7,708 bases of DNA from CAZEQK01 sp964514395 (GTDB taxonomy: Bacteria > Bacillota > Bacilli > Tepidibacillales > Tepidibacillaceae). Under the pieces are notes generated by a model. That model had not been told where the DNA came from. It was given only the letters and a program-made list of their open reading frames with translations, and searched no databases. Below, in pieces: positions 6,225 through 7,708 of this stretch (positions within the stretch are counted from its first letter, which is position 1; every line of letters begins with the position of its first letter). Where the stretch lies: positions 1-7,708 of the forward strand of contig CAZEQK010000078.1 in the NCBI GenBank assembly GCA_964514395.1. Reading direction: 5' to 3'. The position numbers and the translations under genes were made by a program.

Positions 6225-7561
6225 TCTACCAAATCCTCTTCTTTAAAAGCTCTTGTTCTCCTGAAATTCCAAATAGAAACCAATGCAATTACAATAAACA
6301 AAATAATAGATACAGCTGAAGCCATGTTAAACTGATTTTGATCTAAGGTCAATTTATAGATCCATGTAATTAAAATATCACTTGATCCAGCAAAGCTATA
6401 GCTCATGTTCGGTGGTCCACCCTCTGTTAATAGATAAATCACATTGAAATTATTGAAATTTGCTGCAAAGGCCATGATAAGTAATGGAGCAGTTGCTAGC
6501 ATTACAGCAGGTAGAGTAAGCTTCTTGAATTTTTGAAAAGCACTCGCGCCATCCACATCAGCTGCTTCATATATTTCTTTATCAATACCAGTAAGTACTC
6601 CTGACATTAGTGCCATCCAATAAGGTAATCCAAACCATATATTCACCACAATAATGGTTACCTTTGCCCAAAACGGGTCGGCAAACCATGGTATTGCATG
6701 GATACCAATCGCTTGGAGATATTGATTAATTGGACCAAATTCTCCATTAAAAATATTTCGAAAAATTAATATGGCAATAAATTGTGGCACTGCCCATGGC
6801 AAAATGTAAATAGTTCTCCACAATCTTTTAAATTTAACTTTTTTATAGTTGATTAAAACCGCATAAAATAATCCAGTGAAATAGGTTGATAAGGTTGCTA
6901 TAATTGCCCAAATAATGTTCCAAATAGCGACGCCATAAAAAGTATTACTCCATGTTTTTAATCGAAATAAATCGATAAATGTTTTAAAGCCAACCCAATC
7001 GACTAATGATTTAGGTGGTAAATGGTGAGGACCTGAATAATTGGTAAAGGCAATTAATATACCAAATACCAGCGGTAAAACAATTAAAAACAATACAAAG
7101 AACGTTGCTGGAGCAAGTAGTAAATAAACATATCCATTTTCCCAAACATTTTTTAAAGATTGTTTAAAAGTAAATACTGGTTTCCCAATTTCTCTTTGTT
7201 TACCTGTTTTGTATGCATCTCTAACATTTAAAATATAGATGATTACTAAAATAGCAAGCATAAGTAGAAATATGATACCAGAAATCATTAAAAAGATAGA
7301 ATGATCACCAAGCTGTACAATCCTACCATGCTTACGAATTTGCGGATTTGTTCCTAATGTAAATAGACCCCACATTCCATATATAAAAGAATTCGTCCAG
7401 AATATTAATACATACAATTCGGTTAGCGCTAATAAAATCCCTTTTATATATTGGCGATGATAAAGTTGCCCTAACCCCATAAATAATGTAGAAAGAATAG
7501 CTCCTTTTTTTGCATAATTTATGTTGGAATTTGTGGTAGCCTGTTTGTTTGTTGAATTCAT
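6221..7561 (-). CDS. malF: Maltodextrin ABC transporter permease, MalF/MdxF type
   Basis: This is the larger permease subunit (446 aa), partner of the MalG-type protein. The N-terminal 140 residues hold an extra domain with three hydrophobic stretches (about 22-36, 41-65 and 88-112), beginning with GLGQLYHRQYIKG (29-41), as in MdxF/GanP-like permeases. The permease core runs from about 143 to 436. The EAA loop lies at 331-351 (YEAADVDGAS followed by LTLP), and the MalF-type segment NNFNVIYLLTEGGP is at 370-383. The ATG has AAGGTGG 10 bases upstream. It follows a hairpin-rich gap after the presumed binding-protein gene and overlaps malG by four bases. No ATPase gene is visible in the window; related systems borrow the shared MsmX ATPase. 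Export of another glucan oligosaccharide cannot be excluded, but import of maltodextrin fits the neighbours best. Confidence 0.95.
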   Translation of the reverse strand: MNSTNKQATTNSNINYAKKGAILSTLFMGLGQLYHRQYIKGILLALTELYVLIFWTNSFIYGMWGLFTLGTNPQIRKHGRIVQLGDHSIFLMISGIIFLLMLAILVIIYILNVRDAYKTGKQREIGKPVFTFKQSLKNVWENGYVYLLLAPATFFVLFLIVLPLVFGILIAFTNYSGPHHLPPKSLVDWVGFKTFIDLFRLKTWSNTFYGVAIWNIIWAIIATLSTYFTGLFYAVLINYKKVKFKRLWRTIYILPWAVPQFIAILIFRNIFNGEFGPINQYLQAIGIHAIPWFADPFWAKVTIIVVNIWFGLPYWMALMSGVLTGIDKEIYEAADVDGASAFQKFKKLTLPAVMLATAPLLIMAFAANFNNFNVIYLLTEGGPPNMSYSFAGSSDILITWIYKLTLDQNQFNMASAVSIILFIVIALVSIWNFRRTRAFKEEDLVE

Positions 7562-7604
7562 TGATGCTTCGCCACCTTTCTTTTTAAACCTCTATGTAAC
7601 ATTA

Positions 7605-7644
7605 TTTAATGGGAGCTAATGCGATAGCATTAGCTCCCATTAAA
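7605..7644 (-). promoter_or_regulatory. 18-bp perfect intercistronic hairpin upstream of malF
   Basis: Bases 7605-7622 and 7627-7644 are exact reverse complements with a 4-base loop (GATA on plus, TATC on minus). Neither strand has a T-run after the stem, so it is not a standard intrinsic terminator. It sits 43 bases upstream of the malF start and just after the presumed end of the binding-protein gene. The likely role is protecting the 3' end of the upstream message or partly attenuating read-through, so that binding protein is made in excess over permeases. Such an arrangement is known between malE and malF in enteric bacteria; here it is inference. Confidence 0.65.
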
Positions 7645-7665
7645 GTTAATTATAAAGTGAAACTT

Positions 7666-7688
7666 CATTCAGATGGTTTACCTGAATG
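7666..7688 (-). promoter_or_regulatory. Second small hairpin, directly after the presumed malE stop
   Basis: CATTCAGAT (7666-7674) and ACCTGAATG (7680-7688) form a 9-bp stem on the minus transcript, with one G-U pair and a 5-base loop. It begins one base after the TAA at 7691-7689. It is followed by AAGTTTCACTTTAT, with no proper U-tract. It probably acts together with the larger hairpin at 7605-7644. Confidence 0.4.
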
Positions 7689-7708
7689 TTAGTTGACCTT
7701 ATCCAGGA
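7689..7708 (-). CDS. Probable C-terminal end of an extracellular sugar-binding protein (MalE-type), truncated by window edge
   Basis: Only the last five codons would be present, reading ...LDKVN and then TAA (7691-7689). A binding protein gene is expected directly upstream of malF in this operon type, and the stop lies just before two hairpins, as an intercistronic boundary would. The evidence is otherwise thin. Another minus frame stays open for 20 codons through the smaller hairpin to a TAA at 7648-7646, so the frame could be wrong. Identity rests on context alone. Confidence 0.35.

Overview
The window is low in G+C, has strong AGGAGG-type ribosome binding sites and a compact one-strand operon. 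These features, and the protein families present, point to a low-GC Bacillota, most likely a Bacillaceae member. This is inferred from gene content and composition; there is no rRNA or other marker gene to confirm it.

All coding is on the minus strand, so the locus reads from right to left. At the right edge lie the last few codons of what is probably the sugar-binding protein of an ABC importer (7689-7708). Next is a gap of about 127 bases holding two hairpins, one of them an 18-bp perfect stem. Then come the MalF-type permease (7561-6221), the MalG-type permease (6224-5349, overlapping malF by ATGA), a membrane-anchored GH13 alpha-amylase/neopullulanase-like enzyme (5298-3718), a 200-base non-coding gap rich in dyad symmetry, a cytoplasmic GH31 alpha-glucosidase (3517-1145), and a LacI-family regulator with a TTG start (1102-74). 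A 12-bp hairpin with a T-run closes the operon at 36-69.

The genes make a coherent alpha-glucan (maltodextrin) pathway. The anchored GH13 enzyme would cut starch-like polymers outside the membrane. The binding protein and MalFG would import the oligosaccharides. The GH31 enzyme would release glucose in the cytoplasm, and the LacI/MalR-type protein would repress the locus until a maltodextrin signal appears. No ATPase subunit is present, so a shared MsmX-type ATPase encoded elsewhere is expected.

This is mostly a recognisable catabolic locus, and I see no convincing sign of a new defence or mobile system. The parts most worth a second look are non-coding: the structured gap at 3518-3717, which has three mutually exclusive pairing segments and a possible internal promoter, and the hairpins between malE and malF.
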